Assembly (NCBI GenBank): GCA_036736205.1
Contig: DAINMX010000126.1
Coordinates: 1-17,772, forward strand
Length of the DNA stretch: 17,772 nucleotides
DNA from: XYA12-FULL-58-9 sp001798605
GTDB lineage: Bacteria; Myxococcota; XYA12-FULL-58-9
Direction of reading: 5' to 3'
The notes below the pieces were generated by a model. The model searched no databases and was not told the origin of the DNA. It saw only the letters and a program-made list of their open reading frames with translations. The position numbers and the translations under genes are program-made. This document shows, piece after piece, positions 7,463 to 14,724 of the stretch. Position 1 is the stretch's first letter. Every line of letters starts with the position of its first letter.

Positions 7463-8620
7463 ATGCAGCGAGACTTTGTGTTCACCTCTGAGTCTGTGAC
7501 TGAAGGACACCCAGACAAGATTGCAGACCAGATCTCTGACGGTATTCTCGACGCTATCTTGAGCAAGGACCCGGCAGGTCGTGTTGCGTGCGAAACCTTG
7601 GTGAAGACGGGTATGGCGGTTATCGCCGGTGAGATCTCCACAGAGTGCTATGTCGACATGCCCGACATTGTGCGCGCCACCATCAGGGACATCGGTTACA
7701 CGTCCTCGGCGATGGGTTTTGATTGGGAGACTTGCGCTGTGCTGACTGCAATCGAAAAACAGTCCCCCGACATTGCCATGGGTGTGGATGAAGACAAAGA
7801 GAAGGAGCAGGGCGCTGGCGACCAGGGCATGATGTTTGGTTATGCCTGTGATGAAACAGAGGAGCTGATGCCGGCACCGATTACCTATGCGCACAAGCTC
7901 ACCCGTAGGCTCGCCGAGGTTCGCAAAAGCGGCAAGTTGCCGTTTCTGCGCCCGGACGGCAAGAGTCAGGTGACGTTCGAGTACAAAAACGGCAAACCGG
8001 TGGCGGTCAACACCGTGCTGATTTCCGCCCAGCACTCGGAAGAAGTGAGCATCAAGGATCTGACAGCCGGGGTTATCGACGAGGTGATGAAGCCGGTGAT
8101 TCCCGAGAGCCTGCGGACTCATGACATCCGCTACCTCGTCAATCCAACCGGCCGATTTGTCATTGGCGGGCCTCAGGGTGACGCGGGGGTGACGGGGCGC
8201 AAGATCATTGTCGACACCTATGGCGGCATGGGTCGTCACGGTGGCGGTGCATTTTCTGGCAAGGATCCGAGCAAGGTCGATCGCAGCGCTGCGTACTTCG
8301 CCCGTTACATAGCCAAGAACATCGTTGCCGCTGGATTGGCAAGTCGTTGCGAGGTGCAGCTCGCCTATGCCATTGGAGTGGCCGAGCCCGTGTCCGTCAT
8401 GGTGGAAACGTTCGGCACCAGCAAGGTGCCGGAGACGAAGATCGAAGCGGCCGTGCGTGAGGAGTTCTCTGCCAAGCCTGCGGCGATCATTAAGCGTCTC
8501 GATTTGCTCAAGCCCATCTACCGACAGACTGCTGCCTACGGACATTTTGGCCGCAAGGAGGCCGGTTTCACCTGGGAGCGAACTGACGCCGCCGAGCGAC
8601 TCAAGGCGCTCGTCAAGTGA
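7463..8620 (+). CDS. metK: S-adenosylmethionine synthetase
   Basis: MetK makes S-adenosylmethionine from methionine and ATP, releasing phosphate and diphosphate, in the cytoplasm. The 385-residue length is the family norm (384 in E. coli). Motifs: FTSESVTEGHPDKIADQISD (residues 7-26) with the ATP-binding His16 and metal-binding Asp18, GAGDQGMMFGYACDET (117-132, first family signature) and GGGAFSGKDPSKVDRSAAY (second signature, the glycine-rich loop). I chose ATG 7463 because GGAGAGGA (7448-7455) lies 7 nt upstream and MQRDFVFTSES is the usual N-terminus. An earlier in-frame ATG at 7433 would add 10 unrelated residues and put the binding site inside the gene. The gene follows the DUF4340 gene by 171 bp and probably has its own promoter. 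Identification is certain. Confidence 0.97.
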   Translation: MQRDFVFTSESVTEGHPDKIADQISDGILDAILSKDPAGRVACETLVKTGMAVIAGEISTECYVDMPDIVRATIRDIGYTSSAMGFDWETCAVLTAIEKQSPDIAMGVDEDKEKEQGAGDQGMMFGYACDETEELMPAPITYAHKLTRRLAEVRKSGKLPFLRPDGKSQVTFEYKNGKPVAVNTVLISAQHSEEVSIKDLTAGVIDEVMKPVIPESLRTHDIRYLVNPTGRFVIGGPQGDAGVTGRKIIVDTYGGMGRHGGGAFSGKDPSKVDRSAAYFARYIAKNIVAAGLASRCEVQLAYAIGVAEPVSVMVETFGTSKVPETKIEAAVREEFSAKPAAIIKRLDLLKPIYRQTAAYGHFGRKEAGFTWERTDAAERLKALVK

Positions 8621-8646
8621 CGTCATAATAGCGTCGGAACGCGCCG

Positions 8647-8661
8647 CAGACACGGTGTCTG
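8647..8661 (+). other. Hairpin touching the start codon of the Nudix gene
   Basis: CAGACA (8647-8652) and TGTCTG (8656-8661) form a perfect 6-bp inverted repeat around CGG, ending one base before the GTG start at 8662. It occupies the place where a ribosome binding site would be expected, and no other good site is visible. It could limit translation or bind a protein. There is no T-run after it, so it is not a terminator. Confidence 0.35.
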
Positions 8662-9231
8662 GTGAACCGAGAACAGGTCCTTAAGAAATTGGCTCATCAC
8701 GAGCCGTTCCCGTTGCCCGGGGGCAGCGCGCAGAGGGCGTCAGTCCTTGTGCCCCTTCGACCGGGTCCGAACGGCGCTGACGACATTGAAGTTGTCCTCA
8801 CCCGTCGTGTTGAACATCCGGCCGACCCCCACTCGGGGCAAGTGTCTTTTCCCGGTGGGCGAGAAGAAGCCGGCGACATGAACCGCGAAGCTACGGCCCT
8901 GCGGGAGGCGGAGGAGGAACTTCGCATTCCAGCGGATCGGGTGCGGATTGTCGGCCACCTGGATGAGATGCTGACCATCACTGGCTATCACGTGGTTCCC
9001 GTGATTGGTTGGATCGCACGCGAGATTGAGCTCGTCCCCAATCCGGATGAGGTGGCTCGGGTATTCACCGTTTCCCTTGCCGAGTTGCTATTGGAGGAGC
9101 GGTGGGAGCGGCGCATTCACGCGTGGCGTGGTAATGAGGTGCTGGTGTGGCACTTCCCCCACGATGGCGAGGATGTTTGGGGTGCGACTGCATTCATGCT
9201 GCGAGGAATGGTGGAGTTGCTTCGTGATTGA
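8662..9231 (+). CDS. Nudix hydrolase, CoA pyrophosphatase type
   Basis: A 189-residue Nudix enzyme of the NudL/PCD1 type, which splits coenzyme A or its derivatives into phosphopantetheine and 3',5'-ADP. The segment VVLTRRVEHPADPHSGQVSF (44-63), followed by PGG, is the extended signature in front of the Nudix box in this subfamily. The box ends in ALREAEEELRI (79-89) with the metal-binding Glu residues. The spacing between PGG and LREAEEE equals that recalled for E. coli NudL, and TGYHVVPVIGWI also matches. Length fits the family. Start is GTG 8662, the only reasonable start in frame, but without a clear ribosome binding site and with a hairpin immediately upstream. It follows metK by 41 bp and could share its transcript. 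Activity on CoA is family-based, not shown by the sequence. Confidence 0.86.
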   Translation: MNREQVLKKLAHHEPFPLPGGSAQRASVLVPLRPGPNGADDIEVVLTRRVEHPADPHSGQVSFPGGREEAGDMNREATALREAEEELRIPADRVRIVGHLDEMLTITGYHVVPVIGWIAREIELVPNPDEVARVFTVSLAELLLEERWERRIHAWRGNEVLVWHFPHDGEDVWGATAFMLRGMVELLRD

Positions 9232-9317
9232 GCTTTCGGTTTGGCCAACGCGGCGTGTGGCGGCTGTCAGAGCGACGGGTGGAGTGGATGCGATGGAAAT
9301 GGTAGGGTCCACATTTC

Positions 9318-10388
9318 ATGTGTGAAACCAAGTTGCAGATCGTCGTGCTGGCGGGCGGGTCGGGTACTCGATTCTGGCCGGTGTCTCGCCGGGAGCGTCC
9401 CAAACAGCTGCTCGAAATCAACGGCAAGACGCTTCTAGCGTCAACTTTCGAACGTGTTCGCCGTCTCGGCCCTCCAAGCAATTGGTGGATGGTCGTGGGC
9501 GATGACCATGCCGAGAGGTGTCGGGCGACAGTGCCGGAAGTTCCCGTGTCACACGTGCTCGTGGAGCCCGCTCGACGCAATACGGCTTCGGCTATTGCGC
9601 TTGCCGCGGTGCACATTGCCGAGAGTGATCCTGATGCGGTGATGGCCGTTTTCCCTGCGGATCACATGGTACGCGATACCAAGAGACTCTGTGATGCGCT
9701 CGAGAGGGCGGCCCGTCGCGCCAAAGATGGTGCGATTGTCACTTTGGGGATCACGCCGACGCATCCGGAGACAGGCTACGGATATATCCAACGGCGAGGT
9801 AGCGCCAACGAAGTGGGCGGCTACGGGGTCGCTCGATTTGTGGAGAAGCCTGATCGGCAGGGTGCGGAGGCATTGCTGTCCGGACAAGACGTCTATTGGA
9901 ACGCCGGAATTTTTGTGATGCGCGTCGACGTGTTCTGTCATGCGCTCGCGGAGCACCAACCCGAGATAGACGCCGCGATGGCCAAGATTGTCAAATCCAT
10001 CGGCAGCAACTACGAAGCGACGCTCGCGGCCTGTTATGAGGAGCTGCCAAAGATATCAGTAGACCACGGCATCATGGAGTTTGCTAACAACGTCGAAGTG
10101 GTGCCGGTTGATTGCGGCTGGTCCGATATCGGCACCTGGACCGCGTTTGCCGAGCTCTTTGGCGTCGATGATGCAGGCAACCGGTCGCAGGGTAGAGCTG
10201 TGCTTCTGGACAGCCGGGACTGCATTGTTCACGTGGGTGATGGCCACGCAGTGGCGACATTGGGGGTTCGGGGATTGGTTGTCGTTCATACCAAGGACGC
10301 CACCTTGGTAGTGTCTGCAGATCGAGTGCAAGAGGTGGGAAAAATCGTCGACGCCCTCAAAGAGAGGCAATGGAGCGAGTATTTGTGA
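9318..10388 (+). CDS. manC: Mannose-1-phosphate guanylyltransferase (GDP-mannose pyrophosphorylase)
   Basis: The enzyme joins GTP and mannose-1-phosphate to GDP-mannose, the precursor of mannose, fucose and related sugars in O-antigen and exopolysaccharide. The N-terminal nucleotide-binding signature GGSGTRFWPVSRRERPKQ (residues 13-30) is diagnostic of the GMP class. Further typical segments are PARRNTASAIALAA, VFPADHMV, GITPTHPETGYGYI, FVEKPD and YWNAGIFVMR. The protein is 356 residues, so it has only the guanylyltransferase domain; the C-terminal phosphomannose isomerase cupin of the bifunctional ManC/AlgA type is absent. ATG 9318 is preceded by a modest TAGGG. The stop TGA (10386-10388) shares its last base with the next start, indicating one operon with the two small exported proteins. 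Function is secure; the symbol is by family. Confidence 0.92.
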   Translation: MCETKLQIVVLAGGSGTRFWPVSRRERPKQLLEINGKTLLASTFERVRRLGPPSNWWMVVGDDHAERCRATVPEVPVSHVLVEPARRNTASAIALAAVHIAESDPDAVMAVFPADHMVRDTKRLCDALERAARRAKDGAIVTLGITPTHPETGYGYIQRRGSANEVGGYGVARFVEKPDRQGAEALLSGQDVYWNAGIFVMRVDVFCHALAEHQPEIDAAMAKIVKSIGSNYEATLAACYEELPKISVDHGIMEFANNVEVVPVDCGWSDIGTWTAFAELFGVDDAGNRSQGRAVLLDSRDCIVHVGDGHAVATLGVRGLVVVHTKDATLVVSADRVQEVGKIVDALKERQWSEYL

Positions 10389-10855
10389 TGCGACAGTTGT
10401 TGTGGGTTGTGGCTGCGTTCGTTGGGATAGGGATGATAACCCCTGATGCGGTGGGGCAAAGGGAGGATGAGAAGCCTGTTGCGGCCGAAACCAGGTCGAA
10501 GTCGAAGGCAAAGGCGAAGAAAACGGAAGGGGAAGAAGAACAAGAGACCGCCGCGGAGGCCAAGCGAAATATTGACAAGGCGCGGCCAGGGTCGCTGCTC
10601 AACCGCGACAAGCCGCTCGGTGAGTCCATTGACTTGCGTGGTGACATGGAGCGCCGCCGTGATTTTGAGGTGATTCGGCACTACACAAGGGTGGCTGAAC
10701 TCGACGTTATCGAGGGGTTGGCCCGCAAGGCCAATGACCTGACGTTGTTGGAGAGGGTCGAGGACATTCGGCGCAAGGAGCTACAGCGGTATTTCTCAGT
10801 CATGCAGTTACTCCGCGATCTTGCGTTGCAAAAGGCCGTGGAGGTAATTCCATGA
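10388..10855 (+). CDS. Small exported charged protein of unknown function
   Basis: I do not recognise a family. From ATG 10388, which overlaps the manC stop by one base, the protein has 155 residues; an upstream in-frame ATG at 10370 is possible but would lie inside manC. The N-terminus MRQLLWVVAAFVGIGMITPD, followed by AVGQ, looks like a cleavable signal peptide, placing the product in the periplasm or outside. Then comes a very Lys/Glu/Ala-rich disordered stretch, including KSKAKAKKTEGEEEQETAAE, and a C-terminal half predicted helical and charged (DFEVIRHYTRVAELDVIEGL, later ERVEDIRRKELQRY), suited to coiled-coil or protein contacts. GGAG at 10372-10375 may serve as a distant ribosome binding site. 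Its stop overlaps the lipoprotein start (ATGA), so the two probably act together. Confidence 0.7.
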   Translation: MRQLLWVVAAFVGIGMITPDAVGQREDEKPVAAETRSKSKAKAKKTEGEEEQETAAEAKRNIDKARPGSLLNRDKPLGESIDLRGDMERRRDFEVIRHYTRVAELDVIEGLARKANDLTLLERVEDIRRKELQRYFSVMQLLRDLALQKAVEVIP

Positions 10856-11100
10856 GGTGGTCAGTCTTGTTGCTCTGCGTCTGCCTCGCGGGCTGCACCC
10901 GCTGTGGAAATGAGGGGGCAACCGCACAACGACATATCGATCCAGCAAAGTGGGTCGCTCCCGTGGATGTTCCCAAGCCGGGCACGACATATCAAGAGGC
11001 CTACGAACGCGCCAAAGGAGAGATCACGCTCGACAACGCAAGGGACCGCCTCAAGGTGATAGAGCACGCGATCGAACGCGATTCAGCATTGATGCAGTGA
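10852..11100 (+). CDS. Small lipoprotein of unknown function
   Basis: An 82-residue protein whose start overlaps the previous stop by 4 bp (ATGA), so translational coupling is likely. The N-terminus MRWSVLLLCVCLAGC is a lipoprotein signal with lipobox LAGC; the lipidated residue would be Cys15. The mature part, about 68 residues, has a short Pro-rich linker (WVAPVDVPKPGTTYQEA) and ends in a charged helix (LDNARDRLKVIEHAIERDSA). No Asp follows the Cys at position +2 (it is Thr), so outer-membrane sorting is expected by the E. coli rule, if it applies here. I know of no family. Coupling to the exported helical protein upstream suggests the pair forms an envelope complex. It ends 17 bp from the convergent FHA gene. 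Confidence 0.72.
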   Translation: MRWSVLLLCVCLAGCTRCGNEGATAQRHIDPAKWVAPVDVPKPGTTYQEAYERAKGEITLDNARDRLKVIEHAIERDSALMQ

Positions 11101-11117
11101 CGACGGAGTTTGTCGGC

Positions 11118-12179
11118 TCATCCTGCAACCACTTCCATCTCGGTTGAAGCAATGGTGATCTTGTCGCCGCGTTGCAGGTTCGCTTTCTTCTGGGTTGTGC
11201 CGTTGACCGTCATGCCACCGCCGCCAGAAGTGTCAATGATGGAGTATTGGCCATCGGGATTGCGAACAACGTGAGCGTGGGTGCGGGACACCCCAGCAAG
11301 CTTGATGACGATATCGCTCTTTGGGCTACGGCCAATGGACATCTTTTCGCCGCGCAAGGGATAGATCTCCGGGTCTCCATCTTTTTTGAAAACCTTGATG
11401 GCGTTGCTGGCGGCTTCTTTCTCGACGGCGGAAACCTGAGGCTTTGTGTCCACCAAGGACGCTGGTTGAGTGGTCCTTGAATTCGAGATCTTGTCCGGCT
11501 TGTTGACTTCTGTGGCTGGTGTTGGAGTCGACTTGGCCGTGTAGATTTTGTCTGGCTTTGCAACTTCTGTGGCTGGTGTTGCCTTGGTGGTCTCGGCATC
11601 GGACATCGCGTCCGCGGGTGGGGGCGGGGGCGCTGGTTGCTTTCGCGTGGGAAAGTCCATTTTAGGGGACGGTGGCAGATCCACCTGCACCACGTTGGGG
11701 GAAAGGGTGGCCACAGAGTCCTCGGCGAGGCATCGGGAGCATTCTTCATAAGTGGCCTCGAGGACGTCTATTTGCTCCTTGAGCTCCTTTTGAACCTCGG
11801 TCATCTCTTTCTCGATGGGAGCCAATTCCTCCTTGGAGAACTCGCCGAGGTCGCAGCGAAACCGCTGTTCTTCGAGATCATCGTTGACCTCGTGAAGACG
11901 ACCGCGAATATCCTGCTCGCGTTTCTGTATTCCCTCGAGCTGCTTTTTGACCTCTTCACTGGCGGGGGCAAACTCATCTGCGATCGCTTTGAGTCGCTTT
12001 TTGTAGTCGGTGATAACCTTGGTGTAGATTTGCGCTTTGACCTTTTCTTTGTTCGATTCGGCTTTGCTAATGAGATCCTGTAGGTCTTCGCGGCGGCTAA
12101 CGATGTCCCGCAGCTTCTCCATCGAATCCCCGTTGATTCGGAGCTCCGGGTAGCCGTCACCGCTGGATGTATTTTCCAT
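11118..12179 (-). CDS. Coiled-coil protein with C-terminal FHA domain
   Basis: A 353-residue cytoplasmic-type protein. Start ATG at 12179 is supported by AGGAG 7 nt upstream; the frame stays open further 5' but that part is Pro/Arg-rich and unlike protein. Residues about 15-155 are a long, highly charged helical region, Lys/Glu/Gln-rich with heptad-like spacing, probably coiled coil. A Pro/Thr/Lys-rich linker follows, including PAPPPPPADA and two copies of PATEVxKPDKI. The last about 90 residues are a forkhead-associated domain: MSIGRSPKSDIVI, then SRTHAHVV, then VNGTTQKK, with the expected Gly-Arg, Ser-Arg-x-His and Asn-Gly positions. FHA domains bind phosphothreonine, so the protein may be a partner of a Hanks-type kinase; one is coded about 4 kb away. 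The exact role is unknown. Confidence 0.86.
   Translation of the reverse strand: MENTSSGDGYPELRINGDSMEKLRDIVSRREDLQDLISKAESNKEKVKAQIYTKVITDYKKRLKAIADEFAPASEEVKKQLEGIQKREQDIRGRLHEVNDDLEEQRFRCDLGEFSKEELAPIEKEMTEVQKELKEQIDVLEATYEECSRCLAEDSVATLSPNVVQVDLPPSPKMDFPTRKQPAPPPPPADAMSDAETTKATPATEVAKPDKIYTAKSTPTPATEVNKPDKISNSRTTQPASLVDTKPQVSAVEKEAASNAIKVFKKDGDPEIYPLRGEKMSIGRSPKSDIVIKLAGVSRTHAHVVRNPDGQYSIIDTSGGGGMTVNGTTQKKANLQRGDKITIASTEMEVVAG
11487..11582 (-). repeat. Imperfect 57-bp-spaced duplication in the FHA protein linker
   Basis: Two copies of a sequence of about 38 bp, at 11487-11524 and 11544-11581, lie exactly 57 bp apart. Both contain ACTTCTGTGGCTGGTGTTG unchanged. They code the two PATEVxKPDKI peptides in the linker, so the duplication (19 codons) keeps the frame. 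Confidence 0.7.
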
Positions 12180-12205
12180 GTCACTTCTCCTGGGGCAGAT
12201 GTTTG

Positions 12206-12233
12206 AGTCTATCGGAGAGGGCGGGAGAGTCAA
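12206..12233 (-). promoter_or_regulatory. Possible promoter for the FHA gene
   Basis: On the minus strand TTGACT (plus coordinates 12228-12233) and TAGACT (12206-12211) are 16 bp apart, matching the consensus at 5 and 4 of 6 positions. They lie 27 bp upstream of the FHA start, in the 109-bp gap after tkt. It would allow FHA expression independent of transketolase. Confidence 0.4.
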
Positions 12234-12288
12234 CGGCCGTGGGCGTTTGCGAAATGGTGGCGGTCGCCTCGCACCATGTCCGTTGGTG

Positions 12289-14283
12289 TCAGAGAAGCGA
12301 CCGGGCCGCATCGACAACCGCCTCGACGGTCATTCCAAGTTTTTCTAGCACGACATCACCGGGTGCCGAGGCACCGAAACGGTTTATGCCAACCATCATA
12401 CCAGCGCCTCCAACCCAACGTTCCCAACCATGGGTGCAACCGGCTTCAATGGAAACTCTCGCGGTGACCGCACAGGGCAATACCGACTCGCGGTATGTCT
12501 CATCCTGGCGTGCAAACAGCTCCCAACTCGGCATCGATACCACCCGTGCCGAGATCCCTTCCTTGGAAAGTTCAGCCTGCGCAAGGGTCGCGAGCACAAC
12601 CTCGGAGCCGGTCGCTATGAGGATGATTGTGGGCTCGCCGTCCGCACAGTCGGCGAGAACGTAGGCGCCACGTTCGATACCCAACATTGCGTGATTCGAC
12701 GTCCCCTCAAGAGTGGGCAAAGATTGCCGGCTGAGAATGAGGGCGACCGGCCCGTCGCGATATTGAGTGGCGAAGCGCCAAGCGGCTGCGGTCTCGTTCG
12801 GGTCGGCGGGGCGAATGGTGACCATGTTGGGTATGATTCGCAGAGACATCAGATGTTCCACAGGCTGATGAGTTGGACCATCCTCGCCGACAGCAACCGA
12901 ATCATGGGTGAAGACATACTTCACCGGGAGTTTCATCATTGCCGCCAAGCGCACGGCCGGACGCATGTAGTCGACAAACGGGAAAAAGGTCGAGACAAAG
13001 GGGCACAATCCGCGGTGGTAGGCGATGCCGTTGGCGATCCCTGCCATGGCGTGTTCACGGATGCCAAATTGAATATTGCGTCCAAGATGTTTGGCGCTGA
13101 AGAAACCACCGTTTTTGATACGAGTCTTCGTCGATGAGCTGAGGTCGGCGTCGCCACCGACCAAAAAGGGCAGTTTGGCGGCGACGGCGTTGAGAGCCAA
13201 CCCCCCTGCGGCTCGGGTGGCGAGGGCCTGCGGTGGGTTCCATGTTGGCAGGTCCGCATCCCAACCAGGGGGGAGCTCGCCACCCATGGCTTGGTCCCAG
13301 GTTCGGGCGAGCTCGGGGTGTGCTTGAGCCCACGAGTCGAACAGTTGTTGCCATTTCTGTTGGGCTTGTGCACCACGGAGCCCAGCTTTGCCACAATCCT
13401 CTTTGGCTTGCTCTGGTACAAAAAAAGGCTCGTGGTCCCACTGGAGGGCCTTTTTCGTCAGGGCAATCTCCTCTGCTCCGAGTGGTGAGCCGTGGGCGGA
13501 AGAGGTGCCATGACGATTCGGTGAGCCGTAGCCGATGGTGGTCTTGACCACGATGAGGGATGGCTTGTCCTTTTCCTTCTGCGCCTTCTCAATGGCCAGG
13601 GCGAGAGCCGCGAGATCGGTATCGCCGTCATTCACCGTTTCAACGTGCCAACCGCAGGCGATGTGGCGTGCTGCCACATCCTCGGTGAAAGTTTCCGCGG
13701 CAGGGCCGTCGAGGGTGATGCCATTGGAGTCGTAGAGCCAGATGAGCTTGCCGAGCCCAAGGTGCCCTGCAAGGGACGCACACTCGGAGGCGACGCCCTC
13801 CATGAGGTCTCCGTCGGAGACCAGTCCATAGGTGTGGTGGTCAACAATGTCGAAACCTGGGCGATTGAAAATGCCCGCCAACATTCGTTCAGCGATTGCC
13901 ATGCCGACGGTGTTGGCAGTGCCTTGGCCGAGGGGCCCGGTGGTCGCCTCGACACCGGGCAGGAGATGGTATTCGGGATGACCGGCAGTGCGGCTGCCCC
14001 ACTGACGAAAGCTTTTGAGCTCATCGACGCTCAGGTCGTAACCGAACAGATGTAGCAACCCGTATTGCAACATGCTGCCGTGACCCGCCGAAAGAACAAA
14101 ACGATCACGATTGGCCCAATCTGGGTTCTGTGGATTGAACGACAAAAACCGCCGCCACAGGACATACGCCATCGGCGCGGCCCCCATGGGCAAGCCGGGG
14201 TGTCCGGAGTTGGCTTTCTCGATGGCGTCAATGGCCAATGTGCGCAGGGTGTTGACGGAGAGGATATCGAGGGAGGATGTCAT
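12289..14283 (-). CDS. tkt: Transketolase
   Basis: Transketolase moves two-carbon ketol units between sugar phosphates in the non-oxidative pentose phosphate pathway, using thiamine diphosphate. The protein is 664 residues from ATG 14283 (MTSSLDILSVNTLRTLAIDA), against 663 for E. coli TktA. AAGG lies 7-8 nt upstream. A longer open frame extends beyond this ATG but has no family resemblance. Motifs: SGHPGLPMG (26-34) with the substrate-binding His, SAGHGSMLQYGLLH, GPLGQGTANTVGMAIAER, the ThDP/metal motif SDGDLMEG running to YDSNGITLDG, and the second-domain signature GIREHAMAGIANGIAYHRG with the catalytic Glu, then THDSVAVGEDGPTHQPVEHL. All expected catalytic residues appear present. It is the first gene of the minus-strand pair and probably read together with the FHA gene, 109 bp downstream. 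Confidence 0.97.
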   Translation of the reverse strand: MTSSLDILSVNTLRTLAIDAIEKANSGHPGLPMGAAPMAYVLWRRFLSFNPQNPDWANRDRFVLSAGHGSMLQYGLLHLFGYDLSVDELKSFRQWGSRTAGHPEYHLLPGVEATTGPLGQGTANTVGMAIAERMLAGIFNRPGFDIVDHHTYGLVSDGDLMEGVASECASLAGHLGLGKLIWLYDSNGITLDGPAAETFTEDVAARHIACGWHVETVNDGDTDLAALALAIEKAQKEKDKPSLIVVKTTIGYGSPNRHGTSSAHGSPLGAEEIALTKKALQWDHEPFFVPEQAKEDCGKAGLRGAQAQQKWQQLFDSWAQAHPELARTWDQAMGGELPPGWDADLPTWNPPQALATRAAGGLALNAVAAKLPFLVGGDADLSSSTKTRIKNGGFFSAKHLGRNIQFGIREHAMAGIANGIAYHRGLCPFVSTFFPFVDYMRPAVRLAAMMKLPVKYVFTHDSVAVGEDGPTHQPVEHLMSLRIIPNMVTIRPADPNETAAAWRFATQYRDGPVALILSRQSLPTLEGTSNHAMLGIERGAYVLADCADGEPTIILIATGSEVVLATLAQAELSKEGISARVVSMPSWELFARQDETYRESVLPCAVTARVSIEAGCTHGWERWVGGAGMMVGINRFGASAPGDVVLEKLGMTVEAVVDAARSLL

Positions 14284-14724
14284 GTGAACCTTCGGTTGAG
14301 CCTTCGAATGGGGGCCACAAATTGGCCCGCGTTCATCCGTTGCTCTGCCACGAAACCGCGGCGAAAAAAAGGGCCATTCCCAAGTGGTATTTGCTGCCTT
14401 GCCAAGACCGTGCCGACCTGTCATACAGCGTCGCAGCTAGATCAGGGTTGCAGCAGTAGCGCTTCCTTGACGCCCTGCCCCATATTGGGGCCAGCTGCAG
14501 TGCAATTATTCATATGTCTCAGGGCGGGATGTGTGCGGCGACATTATTTGTTTGAAGTGATTGTCGCCCCGATACCGCGTTCGAATCTCAGGCAAGAGCC
14601 CAAAGAGAGCTTGAGCATGTTGGCTGACTGCCAAAGCTCTGCAATCCGAGCTCCAGCCCTGAACCGCACGCCAATTGGCGGTGCCTCACCTAAGTGGCGT
14701 ACCCCCAGAATTAGAAGGTAAGCA
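14284..14724. other. 441-bp divergent intergenic region between tkt and the RNA helicase
   Basis: No convincing gene: the frames open through it are Pro/Arg/Cys-rich and antisense to tkt or lack a ribosome binding site. It must hold the tkt promoter (leftward) and the helicase promoter (rightward), but I found no strong -35/-10 pair for either. GGGCC (14312-14316) and GGCCC (14324-14328) form an inverted repeat about 30-45 bp from the tkt start and could be an operator or hairpin. The right half contains the inverted repeats listed separately at 14471-14684. Confidence 0.6.
14471..14684 (+). promoter_or_regulatory. Cluster of inverted repeats, possible structured 5' leader of the RNA helicase
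   Basis: In order: CGCCCTG (14471-14477) with CAGGGCG (14520-14526), enclosing the tight hairpin GCCCCA/TGGGGC (14477-14482, 14486-14491, loop TAT); GGCGACA (14537-14543) with TGTCGCC (14562-14568); AGAGCT (14606-14611) with AGCTCT (14635-14640), whose inner part TTGGC/GCCAA (14620-14624, 14630-14634) stacks directly on it, leaving one 8-nt bulge; and GCACGCC/GGC-G-GTGC (14666-14684) around AATT. DEAD-box helicase genes often have long, structured, cold-responsive leaders. The pairing is visible; transcription as a leader is inference. Confidence 0.4.

Noticed and set aside
7244..8653. A 469-codon open frame on the minus strand across metK.
   Set aside because: It is fully antisense to metK, whose motifs are unmistakable. 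Its translation is His/Arg/Leu-rich without any family motif; codon bias in GC-rich genes often opens such frames.
11098..11120. A terminator between the convergent lipoprotein and FHA genes, where the stops can pair (TGA...TCA with CGAC/GTCG inside).
   Set aside because: The stem is short and interrupted, and no T-run exists on either side.
12430..13137. A 235-codon plus-strand frame across tkt.
   Set aside because: It is antisense to a complete, well-conserved transketolase.
14065..14721. A 218-codon plus-strand open frame over the start of tkt and the divergent gap.
   Set aside because: Half lies antisense to tkt, there is no ribosome binding site, and the translation is rich in Pro, Arg and Cys without recognisable structure.
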